NCBI RefSeq assembly: GCF_036417845.1
Contig: NC_089990.1
Span: 2,120,001-2,184,000, forward strand
Direction of reading: 5' to 3'
DNA length: 64,000 nucleotides
Source: Apteryx mantelli
Lineage: Eukaryota > Chordata > Aves > Apterygiformes > Apterygidae
A program made the translations under genes and the position numbers. Under the pieces are notes generated by a model. The model was given only the letters and a program-made list of their open reading frames with translations. It did no database searches and had not been told where the DNA came from. This document shows, piece by piece, positions 11,236 to 24,600 of the stretch (within the stretch, counting starts at the first letter, position 1; each line of letters begins with the position of its first letter).

Positions 11236-13040
11236 CTCATCCGAATAGAGAAGGGACAAACTACAGATACCGGAGATCGCCGGGGAGGGAAGCAAGAGCA
11301 GGAGGTATTTGCCCATCTTCCTTGTTTGTCAGGCAGAGAGGCAAACAGGGAGTCCAGATCACCAATGCATGGTCTGCCCCGACTCTACTAACCTCACAGG
11401 AAAGGGCTCAAGGAATCGCGCTGTTTGGTCCCCCAGACCAACACATCTGCCAGCAACCAGGAGGACAATATTGTGTTAAAGCAAGTCTACCTCTGCAGAG
11501 CCTGGTGAGAAATTACTTTCACGAGAAATTACTTTTGCAAGAAATTCTGTGGAGGCCTGACTTTAAAACTTGCAGTGATGGAGACTGTACTACTTTCCTG
11601 GTATCTCTTCCAGTGGTTTCCTATCCTTACCTGTAGAAAGTTTGCTTTAACATCCATCCCTGCTGGAAATGAAAGCCCATTCCCCCTCAGGCAGAATGAA
11701 ATTATCCCCCCTTCTTTCTTGGAGACAGCCTTTTGCCTGCTGGGAGGCGTTCTGTCCTTTAGAAACACACACATGCATGGACTTTCTTCTGCAAGCCACA
11801 CGGGTTCTCTCCGGACCACTGTCCACGCAATCCTCTGGAATCTCTCCTGTTAGTCTGCCCCTTCCTGAAAGAGCAGTACCCAAAACTGGAGCACCACACT
11901 GCGGTGACAAACACCTGACAGACCCACAGCCGAGCAGAATAACTCCCTTCTGGGTCACACAAGGTATATGGCTTACACACCCCAGTGCATAATATACATC
12001 ATTTCCTATCCCTCCCCCTTCTTTCTTTCTGAAGAAAAATAAAAACCTAATAGTGCAGACGCAAGTGGAAGGCGTTGACTCTTTTCTGGGAAAAGCATTT
12101 ACGGAAATTACTGAAAGCTAAACAGAACTTCAGAAGAAGTGCTGAATTTCAGTATGCCCCTTTGCAACCATCTGCTGTTCAACACGGGTTTCAGTCCCGG
12201 TGTCCCCATACCAGCTTCCTAGGAAGGATGACCTGCAAAGGTTGGAACTCGTCATTTTGGCAGGATGTACTGCCCCAGGCTCGCAGAAGTAAAGCAGCAC
12301 CGTTGACTTCACTGATGTGGCTGAGCACCACATAAAGCTGTTTCTGCAGCCCCTGGCTGAGTTCTGAGGGCAGGATAAAAAAAAAAATTCTTTAAGAAAC
12401 AAAAGTCTATACACCCTTCATGGCACAGGACAAAATGAAATCAAAGCAGTGGTAAATTCACTGCTTTGAATTCATTTTCAGGACAAAAGTGACTGGAAGG
12501 AAAGAGCCAGTTTGCATTTTCCTCCTCTGCCTTGCAAGTGTTTCCTCTGGCTGGAACCCGAAGTGAACTGACAGACGCACAGCATCCCCTCCGCTTCCAC
12601 TATAAATCGGGTTTCCTCGAGAAGAGTCCGGGGCATTAACAGTGTAACCCTGGCAGCGACTCCAGGTGTCCTGCTCTTTCCATTGCACCGAGTCTGAAAA
12701 CCGGCAGCAGAAGTGTCCCCAGAGGTGCAGCGGGTGGCGGGCGCGGTGAGTGAGGATATGTCCCCTTTGATAATACTGAAGTTGCCAAAACTGTACGGGA
12801 CATCCATCTGGAACACCTTCTTCATCCAGAGATAAAATGTATGGACCCTGGCAGATTTCATCCTGGAATTCTCCCAAATAACTTTTCCTGCAGAAAGATT
12901 TTTTTTAAGGCAGCCCTTAATGCTCTTTAATAACCATTCTATATGCGTTTCTTCGACTTACTTAAATTATACACTACACAAATGATAAAACTGCTCCTGA
13001 ATAAAGTTAAAAATCCACAAAAATACACAGCAACCCTTTA
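11236..13040. other. intergenic region between convergent genes
   Basis: Separates the receptor 3' end from the putative FNDC3C 3' UTR. It contains a moderately GC-rich patch at about 12470-12800 with two overlapping minus-strand open frames of over 125 codons (12458-12877). These have no recognisable domain or clear splice sites, and I do not call them genes. A hairpin lies at the left edge of that patch. Confidence 0.4.
12430..12480. repeat. imperfect inverted repeat (hairpin)
   Basis: Arms 12430-12451 and 12459-12480 (22 bp each) are inverted copies matching at 19 of 22 positions, separated by a 7-base loop. The innermost 11 bp (TCAAAGCAGTG) pair perfectly. Transcribed RNA from either strand would fold into a short stem-loop. 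It could be a remnant of a short inverted-repeat element, or chance. Confidence 0.75.
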
Positions 13041-15337
13041 ATCAAATTTGAATACATTTGTATTATTTATTGGCTGTATTAAATATATTATCTATTTGAT
13101 AGTTACAATTTAGTAATACAATGCATGGCAGCTTTAACATAAGTTTGAGATACCTCAAAATTACAATACAAGAAAAAATGGAAAGATACCTAATACATTA
13201 ATGCCACTAGGGTATATCATTCTGGAATGGATAACAGTTGATGTAAAATCTATATTATGGTAGGCTTTCCAGTATATTTTCCTGGAAACATGAACATTTT
13301 GTGGCAATTAAAGAAGAACTTTATTTTACATTTTAGGAGTCCTGACTTGTTAGTATTTACTCTGCAATCCTAATTTATCTTTTAAAATTATCAGAAATAT
13401 TATTGCCAAATAAATCTCTACAAACTTCATTCTAAGAGTTAAAGAAATAACCCTTTGGCAATAGAGATTTGCTGAAGGCAGTCTTATTTGCTAAAAGTAG
13501 GCTATGAAGAGAAATAAAGACAGATTGTAAACTCTTCTGCAAACTAAAGACACTAATATCTGTATAAAACTCTTTCCAAAACTGGAGGGAGAGATTTCTA
13601 TGATATAATAAATGATTAACTTAAAGTTCTGCTACAAGTAGAACAATACATTCAAACATACATTTTCCAGGACTTTTAATCAAAATAAATAGAGTACAAA
13701 ATGAAGAGTACATTTTGAAAAGATTAATTTCAGATTGCACCATAAATCTACTTTTAAGAGTATTAAGCGATACTATGTCATAATTTAGGTTTTCCACATC
13801 TGAAATACAACACAATGCCTCAAACTATAACGCAACATTATTCATCAACTGCCATAGGAGAAAGACCCTTAAAGTGATTGATTATTTGAAATACTTAGCC
13901 TGTAGCACTATCACATCCAACATTCCATGTACAAGTGCATTGTTCTGATGTATATAAAGTGTAGCTGTAGTCTCTGCAAAATATGCGAAATCTAACTTTC
14001 TATGGCATATGCCAATGCTATTAGGAAGACCCATTCTGAAACATGTTCTAAATTTGTGAGTTCCAGCTTTCAAAATATTTGATATAAAGAAGACAGCTGT
14101 CAGACTCATCTTTAGATATCTGCAAATAGATTTAACGAGAACAGTCATGTAGTGCACAGTGTCCACAAAAATAACCCCTAGACAAATATGACAAGTTTCA
14201 GAAAAGTTCATAGCAGACTGAACATTCTCATCTAGAAAACAATGGAATGTGAAACTGCTACCACTGGGATAGCAATTTGTTAAAACATTTTATAAATGTT
14301 ATCTAAAAAGAGTTCTTTCATGTACAATTTGATAATTCAGATTAAGTTAGAAGGGCATCCAAAAGCAGTTTCAACTTTTTATTTTTAGGTTAATAATAGT
14401 ACAAAAACATTTGCTCAGTTTGAGCCAAATAGTGTAACATTTATCATAAATGCACTCTTTCTCCTTAAAGACAATACCTGTGCTTTTCTGAAAACACTGC
14501 AAAGATGGAATCAGAAGCACAGGAAATTACTTTTCTCTCAGGCACTGAGAGTGAAATGTGGATTGGGCCAACAGCTGCTCACCAACAGCAGAAAGCATTT
14601 CAGTCAGAAATGTACAATACAAAAGGGGCCTTTTTTGCAATGTTACATACGAATGCAATCGCTGTATGTACATTACGTCCTGCTAACATTTTGTCTAGCA
14701 TTTTAATTAAAATTCTAAAAATGCTGGCACCCTCTACTTTAACACTTGAAATGATTATTACTAAATCCCGAATATTAAAATAACTGTAAAGTAGTAATAT
14801 CACTAAGTCAAAGTCAATATTCTGCTTTCCTTCTACAGTATATTAAATGTGGTATGCTCTAGTAATGTTCTGCAATACAGTACTGCTCTAAGCTTAAGCA
14901 TTTGTGCTGCTGTATTTCATGTATACCAAACTACAACAATACCTGATTAAACATTGCTGATTGACTACCACTGCTCTAGTTGTACTTTAAAAGGACTTGT
15001 TCTAATAATGCCTTCTCTCTCGAACTGGCCAAAGGGCCCCCACTTTGAATTCAGAGAGAGGAAGAGTGTGCACACACACCAGTGTGCATGATAAGGCAGT
15101 TTTTTGCTGTTTTATTAACAGCTAACCCTGATTACAGAGGACCCAGGATTACCCTTTCTACAAGAAATCTGTGTTCAGTATTTGGAAAGGATCTGCCAAC
15201 CCAGCCTCACTGTTAGCCAGCAGCAAAAGTGGAAATGCACATATCTATACATTTCCAGCTAAGATTTTAATTAGAACTAACCATAAATACCCGAAATAGC
15301 TTCTGTACAAAAAGCTGAGTACTGAATAGGCTCTAGT
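13041..15337 (-). other. FNDC3C1: probable 3' untranslated region of FNDC3C
   Basis: AT-rich, non-coding and free of recognisable repeats, directly downstream of the FNDC3C stop codon. Minus-strand AATAAA signals (TTTATT on plus) occur at 15111-15116, 14378-14383, 13320-13325 and 13066-13071, so the UTR could be from about 0.25 to about 2.3 kb. FNDC3 genes as I recall have long 3' UTRs, which favours the distal sites. The boundary is not determined by sequence alone. Confidence 0.4.
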
Positions 15338-15655
15338 CTACTTGATCACAAAGTACTGAATAACAACAGCAAATAAAATAGCAACCACTGCAAATCCGCA
15401 AAGAAGAACGATAGCAATGAAGCGCTCTTCACGTAACGTCTTCTTAGTCTCTGCCAATTCTGTCGTCAAATCAGCGCACTGTGGAACCAGCTCTTGTTTC
15501 TGAGATGAGAACACTGTACTGGGACTGTAAGGTCCATACAGTTCTTGTGATCCAGTAGAGTCCTGGGACTGACGGCCAGCGCAGACTCTGATCCGATATT
15601 CACAGTTTGTCTGCAAGCTTGTGAGACGGAATGACGTCTCTGGCCCCTTGTATAC
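15338..15655 (-). CDS. FNDC3C1: FNDC3C terminal exon: last FN3 half and membrane anchor
   Basis: Last coding exon, 105 codons plus TAG. It holds the second half of FN3 domain 9 (CEYRIRVCAGRQSQDS), a short charged amphipathic linker (ADLTTELAETKKTLREERF) and a hydrophobic segment of about 24 residues followed by the family-typical QYFVIK end. The arrangement predicts a C-terminally anchored protein with the FN3 array in the cytosol or lumen depending on topology, which the sequence does not settle. Confidence 0.9.
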   Translation of the reverse strand, partial: VYKGPETSFRLTSLQTNCEYRIRVCAGRQSQDSTGSQELYGPYSPSTVFSSQKQELVPQCADLTTELAETKKTLREERFIAIVLLCGFAVVAILFAVVIQYFVIK

Positions 15656-18600
15656 CTAATAAGAACAAGAGGAAGGAGAACCACTTTAAATGTGATTCAT
15701 CTTACAAACAGTAAGTGATACTTTCCAGGTAGCATTCTGCTGTATGACAGAGGCAATGCTGGACATGGCCAGAAGTCATTCTCTTCCAGCCAACTTGATG
15801 GATCTTGAAATAAAGTCTCAGCTTTTTTTTCCTGAAAAGTGAATAATCAAAAGCATCCCATTACGCTCCACTGAACAGTGACAGATCCCAGATCTGGATT
15901 TTGGAGCTCAGAAAACACAGTTCTACAGTGCTGACAAACGCGGGGCAAGTGCTGTCTGTGGCTAACGAAGACAATGACACCACAGACCGTAAGATTTAAG
16001 AATCAAAGACCCAAGGGAAATGCTGGGAGAACAGGCTAAAACAGTGTCAACCCACTTCTGTAGAAGCAACTCTCCCAGTGACTCTCAAGCCTGCCTTTGC
16101 AGTCATTTGCTTTTACAGTACGAACAAAAGCTCACTATAGAACTGAAACATTAAGACCTTCACTTCAGAGATTAGTTCCTATTAAGTGCTTTTACTGGAA
16201 AGGGAGAGTACAAGAAAGCAGAAATTGGCCTGCCTATGAAGCAGACACTCTGAAGAAAACAAGCAGGAGGATAATGTTAGGATTAAAGAAAAAAAAAGGG
16301 GGGGGGGCAGGCCAAATTCAGGGAGAACATAACTATGGGGCCAAATCAAAGGTTCATCTAGCCTAGTGACCAGCAGCAGCCACTGGCAGGCAAAGACATT
16401 CCATAGGGAAGTCAGGCTTCTTCCTCAAGCTTTGTGTACCATGTTGATACCAGTTTAAAGGAACTGAACCCATCTGCTAAGGTGGTCAGAACTCTAGGCA
16501 AGCAAGACACGCAGGTATACTTGACACTCAATGCATCAGGTTCAAGGGTTGGTGACCTTCTGGAATTAAAAAAAATGACATTTCAGTACTTGTTAATGTT
16601 AAACATGGTGAAGGGATTACTGTCCACCATTATTTGTGAACTACGGTCCTGAATGGGTGAGTAGCACTAGCTTTGCGCTGTAAAGCTACCATCGTTCCTT
16701 TTGGGATTGTCCAACAAAGTCCCACTGAGGACTGTATCAAACTGCAAAGCCTTTCAGCACAGATGAAAGGACGATGCCAATCTTCTAAAAATCAAACTTT
16801 GGAATCTGCTATAGAAACATGCACCGTTCTGTTTGATAAAAGCTGGATGTTTCTTTTCAGGTGAGGACTATGGACTACAGACTAAACTGTGAACTGGTAA
16901 CTCAAAACCATTTAGATCAAGAGCACGCGTGTTCGTGTGTACTTGGATGAGCTATACTCCTCATTCCAGAGCAGGTGATGTTTGGAAGTCAAAACTTGCT
17001 TTCTATATGACTGGCAAATCTCAAAGGCTGAAGAAGGTTGTGCTACTATGCTGGCGGCAGAAGCAATGAGATGCTGTGCTGACAAGCCACGTTATATAGA
17101 AAATCTTTGGGGAAAGACCCTCCATAATGAGAGACCATGCCAATGAAGTGAAAGCGTTCTTCCAAAATAAAATACAATAAACCGAGCGGATTAAACCTCA
17201 AAACAAGGGTAGCCAAGACAAGAGACAAAGACAGCCTGCCATCTGGTACTACAATGAGGACCTAGGGTCTCAAAAGATTGACAGAAAATGAGAAAACACA
17301 CACACATTTGGACACAGTGTGTATATGCCCATGCATGTACTGCTAAGAAAAGTCTTTGAACATCAGCAGAGCTTATGCTCACCCACACCACACAATCAAG
17401 CAGCTCAGGGAGAAATGACAGTCTTGTGTGAGGAAAATTAAATGACGAAGTTCTACATTAAAAAAAAGTACCTGCAGTTGGGTAAACCAAATTAATCTCA
17501 AGACAAACACTCAGAAAAGACTGCCCACCCATTATCTGCCCAACCCTAGATGCCCAAACATTCATTACTTTCCTGAGATGTGATTAAAAATGCATGATTT
17601 GCATGAAGAGATTTAAAAGTACTGCTTTGAACACATTTGAACAAAGACAGGAATTGTAATGTGCTTTGGAAAAACTTACTATTGACAATATAATCAGATT
17701 TGGTAAAAATCAAGAGGATAATTATTACAATACTTTTTCAAAGTAAAAATTACATTTCAAAGTAAAAATTATATTGATTAAAAAGTACCTGATCAAACTC
17801 TCTCCCAGCAGCAAGCTGAAGGATGTAAACAATGGAATCTCCTTTCATCGGTTGTAAAGGCTCCCATGTGATTTCATAAGTGTTTTCTTCCAGCTGATTT
17901 GCTTTGGGTGCTGGAAGAAAGTGATTTGTTGGTATTTTAGGAAAGAGAACAATGGTCTTAACAAATGTTCTTGCCTTTTCCAATTTGATGGAAAGAAAAC
18001 AGGCCAAAATTGTTAATTATTACAGTGACTCATATTCACAGTTAGTGTATTAAGTGGGCAATGAACCTCTTACTCAAAGAGTTCATCTGGCACCTCCTAA
18101 AGAGAAACTAGACAATTCTGTTTCTAACTAAAAATAAATTCTCTTAATATAGAGGGCAGGCAACACCAACAACACTTTATTTATTTTATTTTTTTTAAAG
18201 TCACAGGATATTTGGGGTTGGAAGGGACATCTGGAGATCATCTGGTTCAACCACCCTTCCTCAAGCATAGTCAGCTACAGCAGGCTGCCCAGGACCATGT
18301 CCAGTCGGGTTTTGAATATCTCCAAAGAGGTATTCAAATCCTTCATCTTTTCACTGGTTTCACTAACAATAAGGAACTTTTTTTCCACTCTGGCTTAAAA
18401 TATGCTTTGATTTTGTACATTTTCTGTTTAAAGTGTATCAGTTCTAGTGCAAGTGACTGGACAATTTAAATCTAAAACCTTAAGAAGGGTTTTCCAATAC
18501 ATTTGGTAACAATGTAGAAGTAACAGTCATTCTTAAAGGTAACAACAGACATTCAGATCTAAGTAATTAAGATTTTTGTTTTGTACTACTTTCTTTTTCT

Positions 18601-21600
18601 TTGCTATATTTCATGACAAACTTATAAAATGATTATTCCAATAACTGTAGGTTACATTTATCTTCCTTTTTAGCTGACAAGATGAGCTTCTAAAGCCTAA
18701 TGCTTGTCCAGATGAGTAAGCGCTTCCAAATCACTAGGGAGAATGTCATTTATATCCCCGTATCTCCAGAGCTGAAATTAAATGCTATAAACGAGGTTCA
18801 CTAAACTGATTTTCTTGCAAGTACTTAGCATTCTGATCTTCATAATGACCTTCTCCAGAGGGGATCTTTAACATTCATATTATGAGGTGAAGATCAGTGG
18901 ATGTGTTTGTATCGTGTTCTCATTTGCCTACATGTTAACTGATATCAAATGACAGCTACCCTGAGAAACCAGTTGAAAATGGGTAGAGATATCCCCACTG
19001 TCAGAGGTGGAAGGGATACAGTGTGGGAGAAGGCCACAAACTGGTCTTCAGCCAGTAAAACCCTTCTTATACCAAGAAAATGCTCAAACACAGCTAGTTT
19101 CTGTTCTGTCCCCCACACAGGCCATGGAAAGAGGCTGGATCAGGAAATGAGCCAGGTTTGTGCATTTAACATATTACACAAATGGCTTACAGAGGTTTCT
19201 AGCGCTGTATAAGCTCACCTTTAAGAGATGCTGGTGGAGACTTAGTTGTAGTGAAAGCGTAAACTTCAGAAAACTCCCCCTCTCCAGCATCGTTATATGC
19301 CTGGATTTTAAAATAGTATGTAGTGGATTCACTGAGCCGCTGTACCTTGTATGTATGACAAGGACCACTATAAACAGTAACAAACCTGGAAGGAAAAAAA
19401 AATATATATATGCAACTTAGAGTTACTCAATAATCACAAATTTCTATGTTAATATTGCAGATGAGCCTGGTGAACATCCTCATATCAAAATTTACTACAA
19501 AAATAGTGACAATACATTTCCCCTTACCCCAGCCTACTACATACATGCATTAAGAAATGTTAAGCAGTTCAAACTCTGCTATTGTCATCAGTGGTTCATG
19601 ATGCGCATTAAACCAGCAACACACAACATTCATACTGGTGGAAGTCTTTTAATTTAAATTCATGAAGCCTTCATTCAACCCATGTAGGCACTAAACTACA
19701 GTCAGGCACAGGCTACCACTGGAACTACATGATCAAATTCTTGATTTCAACCAAGAGAATGACCTTTGCATATACGAGATAAAAGAACAGTTGTCAACTC
19801 CATGTTTATTATGTGCACACTTCATTTTAGAATTTTCAAAAAATACAGAAATTGACAATACAGAAAGACAGTAACATATTACCATTTAACTAGTAAATAA
19901 TATCTGCTGCTTACTAATAAATACTAGCACAACAGCTATTAACAACATTTCTGGATGAAAGATGTGATGCAAAAATGGAACTTAAGGAGCAAACTTATGA
20001 TGTCCAAATGAGCTTTTCCATTACTTACTGGTGAAAACAGAAGTAAGAAAACTTAAAATGTGTTAAAAACTGAACATCAAGTTGTTAAGCAATAACGACA
20101 TCCTTAATGTTCTGATTATCTTACCTGCCAAACCTGTCCTCCATCTGCAAATTGAATTGTGTAGGGTTGGTGATTAAAGCTCTGCTAGGACCTTCACCCC
20201 ATTTAAGTTTAAGGCTCTGGTAGCTGAAGACCACACATTCAAGATGAGGAGGGTCAGGAGGTAGTGGTTTTGTTTTGGCTTTAATGGAATGACTGAAAGG
20301 ACCGACTCCAAAGCTGTTTATGGCCTGTATTCTAACTCTAGAAATGTGAGGAGAGCAGTTATGAGTAATTTACTGAAGTCCTGAAAAAATACTAGGTTAA
20401 AATTTGTAGCGAATATGGCTATAAACAACAAAACAATTAAAAAGCAGTTAGAAATTAACTTTAACTATAAAAAATAATCTATTTCAAAATGAGTCAAAAT
20501 AATTACATTGTTTTCCAACATAACAAAACTTCAGGTTTATTCTACACAACGGGCAAGTGTCCAGGTCCTCCAACATCACCTTAACCTGAACTGCTTGCCT
20601 CCCATTGATAACGTCGTCCGATAATCTGAACTGAACTTTAACCAAACCTAAGGGCCCAATACAAGAACACCTACCCTGTCCATACATTTATCCTCTTTTG
20701 GTGAGATGCTAATCATCCCACTGTATATATTGCTTCTGAATAAAAAATTCTAAACCCAGAATATTGTCTCAGATTTGAGATAGAATGACCACCTTAACAT
20801 AGCATTCCCTCTTGCCCCTAAACATCATGGTTTAATTCTGGATATGACAATTTAATTTTATTTTTTAGAGCTGCTGAGTAAATCGGGTAAATATTTAACA
20901 AAAGCAAAAAACTGCATAATGCAACATATGTAAAGTCTGCATTTATTCTTCTTCCTCCACCCTTAAAAAATTCATATGTTTATACATTGCATACTGTCTA
21001 ACTGCAATGCAACATATACAGGAATGACACTTACATGAAGTTTTCCCAGCATTAAGTGCTATTAGATAACAAAAATATTATGGTACTAAAAAAGACCATT
21101 TCGTGAGTCACACCTGTGAAAGACCAATTCTAATATTCAAGTGCTATTTGCTTTTTTTTTTTTTAAAGCATATTAGTTGAACATTATAGACAATGAAGAA
21201 AAAAAGAAAGTGTTACAGATTATAAGGGATCTAAAGCTCTTACAGGCAGAATGGTAGAGAGTATCTGACAGAACCACCAAAACCATAGTGCAGAATTGTA
21301 CAGCATAGTATGAATGACATTTTATATTTTAATGCAAGTTTGTCTTTAGTAAGTATTTTTCAATAATTTTTGGAACTTGCTGGCTTATTGCTAGCGTCCT
21401 AAAGGTAAAGGCTATCACCTGAACTGCTGGTATGTTCACATGCTAGGTAACACACTTCTCATGAAGGCTGCCCAATTATTGTATCGGCAACTGGAGGAAA
21501 CCCCTGTTCTACATATTTTAGTGAACGAAAAAAAAAGTAACTGAAAAATATACAGGAGGTAAGACAAATGCAGTTACTGATCATTTTATGAAGAAATCTC

Positions 21601-24600
21601 TCAACTTTGTCTCTCCCATAATACTCTGCGCTGGAGGATGCCAGAAACAGGATACAGAACTAGCCAAGTATCATCATTTCCTACTAAAATAATCGCATCA
21701 CTTATTTCAGACACTTAATTGGCCAAGTCATGAGCAAAGGTCCAAATTAATTACCTGACTCTCCATTGACTAAGGCCTTCAATCACTATGTACCTCCTCT
21801 CTGCTAACTATGTAGACCCTAAGGAGAGAACTCCCTAACTCATTCTCCTACATATAGTGTATGCCAATTTGTTTATAAGTACTTCACTCGGTGACCCTTA
21901 TCTGATGTGTTAGGAATGAATGCAGAATCTATGAGTATCAAGGGAAGACAGCCAGGCAAGTCCCAGCAAAGAAGAATCAACTTAAGAAATGAGTTCTCAT
22001 CAAGCATTTGTGTTTTGTCTACAATATATCAGCAACAAACTCTTGCTCTCTGCAGCAGCACAAAGTACAGTATTATTTAGAAGCCAGCAGAATTTCTATC
22101 TTCTTCCCATTTAGATTACCTCTCCGATCCCATTCTCAGGGACTGGTTTGCTTAAGACTGCCCATCAGAAATGACCCACCACAACATATACTGTCGTCTG
22201 AATGAAGTTGCTATAAAACTTAAAAACATTGCCCTTAGGCTATGGATTGAAACTCCTAAAAAGGCAGTTTCAGAATATAACAATAAATTATCACCTGTAC
22301 AGAGTGTCAGGCAGCAGATTCTCAAGAACATGGCTTGTATTTCTACCAATAGTTACAAGCTGCTTTTCCCCATATTCTATATTATATCCAGTGATCTCTG
22401 ACCCATGACAACATGGTTCTTCCCATTGAATTGCAAGGCACGTTGATAAAGGAAGAGAAATTTCCATTTGATCTTCTTCAAGTAAATGCAGTACTGAGAC
22501 TGCTGCAGGCACTGATGCAGGGGTTGTCACCACACCAATCTCACCAAACAACCCAACTCCAGCGATATTCACAGCCTGAAAGAAAGACCACGCATTGTTT
22601 ATTGAATCCACATTTTTCTAATCAGATAGTCACATCCATCACGCTTCCATTTTACGTGTCATTAAAAGCAATTTGGAAGAACATGGAAAATTTCCTAAAT
22701 AAAATGTAAACATGTCAATCCAGAACTGAATACAGGATTTTACTTTTGTGAGCGAGATTCAAGCAGTGCTGCTTGGTTATAATGATAGGTGAAAAACAGT
22801 GTACTTTGCAGCACTCTGTTTCCTAGGAAGAACAGTAAGCGGTAGCTGTTAAACATAAGCACCGTTTACCGAGCAATATGAACGCACAGTGGGAACACAC
22901 TGAAGGTGCCTGATCACACCCATTTTGTGATATGAGTGTAATCAGGCAAAATGTACGGTATTTATTGCAACACTAGGCCTAAACCTCATTTCTAGATAAA
23001 TACCATTAGGAGGGGTTGGGGGGAAGGGAAAGTGTTTCTTCTACTACTTACCCTCTACACTGCATTGGTAGGTAAGAGCACATAATTTTATCCATCTCTA
23101 GCTTAAATATTTCTCCAAACTGTTTGTACTTGTTTTTTTTTTTTTTTTTTGATAACACATAATAAAAGGCTTTTCATACCTGTACTCTGCAATAATATGT
23201 GGTTGCAGGTGTGAGACCTTTTACTTCATAGCTCAGGCAAGGGCCAGTGTAAATAATATGCATTGATCCTTCCACCTGTCCCCAGTCCAGTCTGTACTCA
23301 CTGATTTCTGCACCATTGCATGCAGGACTCTGTGGGTTTAAGCGATAAATTTTCATTCGGCTATTACATACATGTACATGCTCGCCATGCAACTGAGATC
23401 TCTTGTTACACTGAACAAAGACATTAGAATAGAAGCACTGGGGTTCAAAACTTGAGGTCTCTTGAGAGACCTATCTTATTTCTCAACATCCGATACTCAG
23501 CCTCTTTACTAGCATTAAACAGTGCTGGTATAATGTATCCATACGTTTGAAGCTAGTATCGCCACAGCATACTGCCTGAAGATTTCTTAAAACCATGCTG
23601 TAAATTTAAACTCAGACCTTCAACAACAGCCAAGGGCATGATTGTAAGTTCAGCTTGTTACAAGTCTTCCATCTAAATATGTGGCTATAGTAGCAAGACT
23701 GTTCAGACTAGAATTTTTAATGACTCAAGATCTCTTACCACTTGGATGAATTAAATACATTAGCAATATAATGCTAGTTACCATACCACGAGGAAGATAT
23801 TTAAATGTCACTGTGCTTATTCAGTTTAAGATGGAGATTCACAGCTAAGAAGATTTACAAGAACAGTATATGCCACTGCAAAGAGATGTGTTTGAAATAT
23901 TTCACCTACATATTTGTAATTTCTTCCATTTCTGTGTGTGTGCTACTAAAAGGCCAAATATTAATGTGCGTATTACTGAGAATTATTAAAACCTACCTCC
24001 CATGAAACTACGACACAAGTTGCAGTCTTACAAGTTATCAGGGGTTTGCAACATTGATCAGGGGGGCCTGGAGCAGTAGAGATCTCTGCTTTGTCGGAGT
24101 GAGGACCAAACTGTAAGAAAATACAATCACATGAATACAGCAACAATAGTAGAGCAAAAATGAATGTTCAAGTGTATGACCTGAAGAAAACAAAATGTTT
24201 TTAACTTGAAAGGCAATTAAATAGAAGAACTCAGTGCTAGCTAGTTTCACAGCACCATTTGAAATTCCTTTCAGACAGTTTACTCTACAAATTGGCTCTG
24301 GGCATAGACAATATCTGTAATCCTCTCACTAATGCACACCCCTATGGCTTCATAACTCCCCCTTTCCCTGTAGTCAGGATCTGGCTTCCAGAAGCAACAG
24401 GGTACTGTTTCAGAAAGACTTCTATGCAACCAATGTCTACCCCCTGTCTTGTTCAAACCTGGCATTATTTGAGCACACCCTCTCTGTACCATACTATTCC
24501 CCACACCACCAATCTATACTAGAGGGTGCAAAGATTTATTCAAGCCACGCTAGGAAATCTAGTGTCGATGCAGATGACGTGAAATTAGCAAACCACAATA

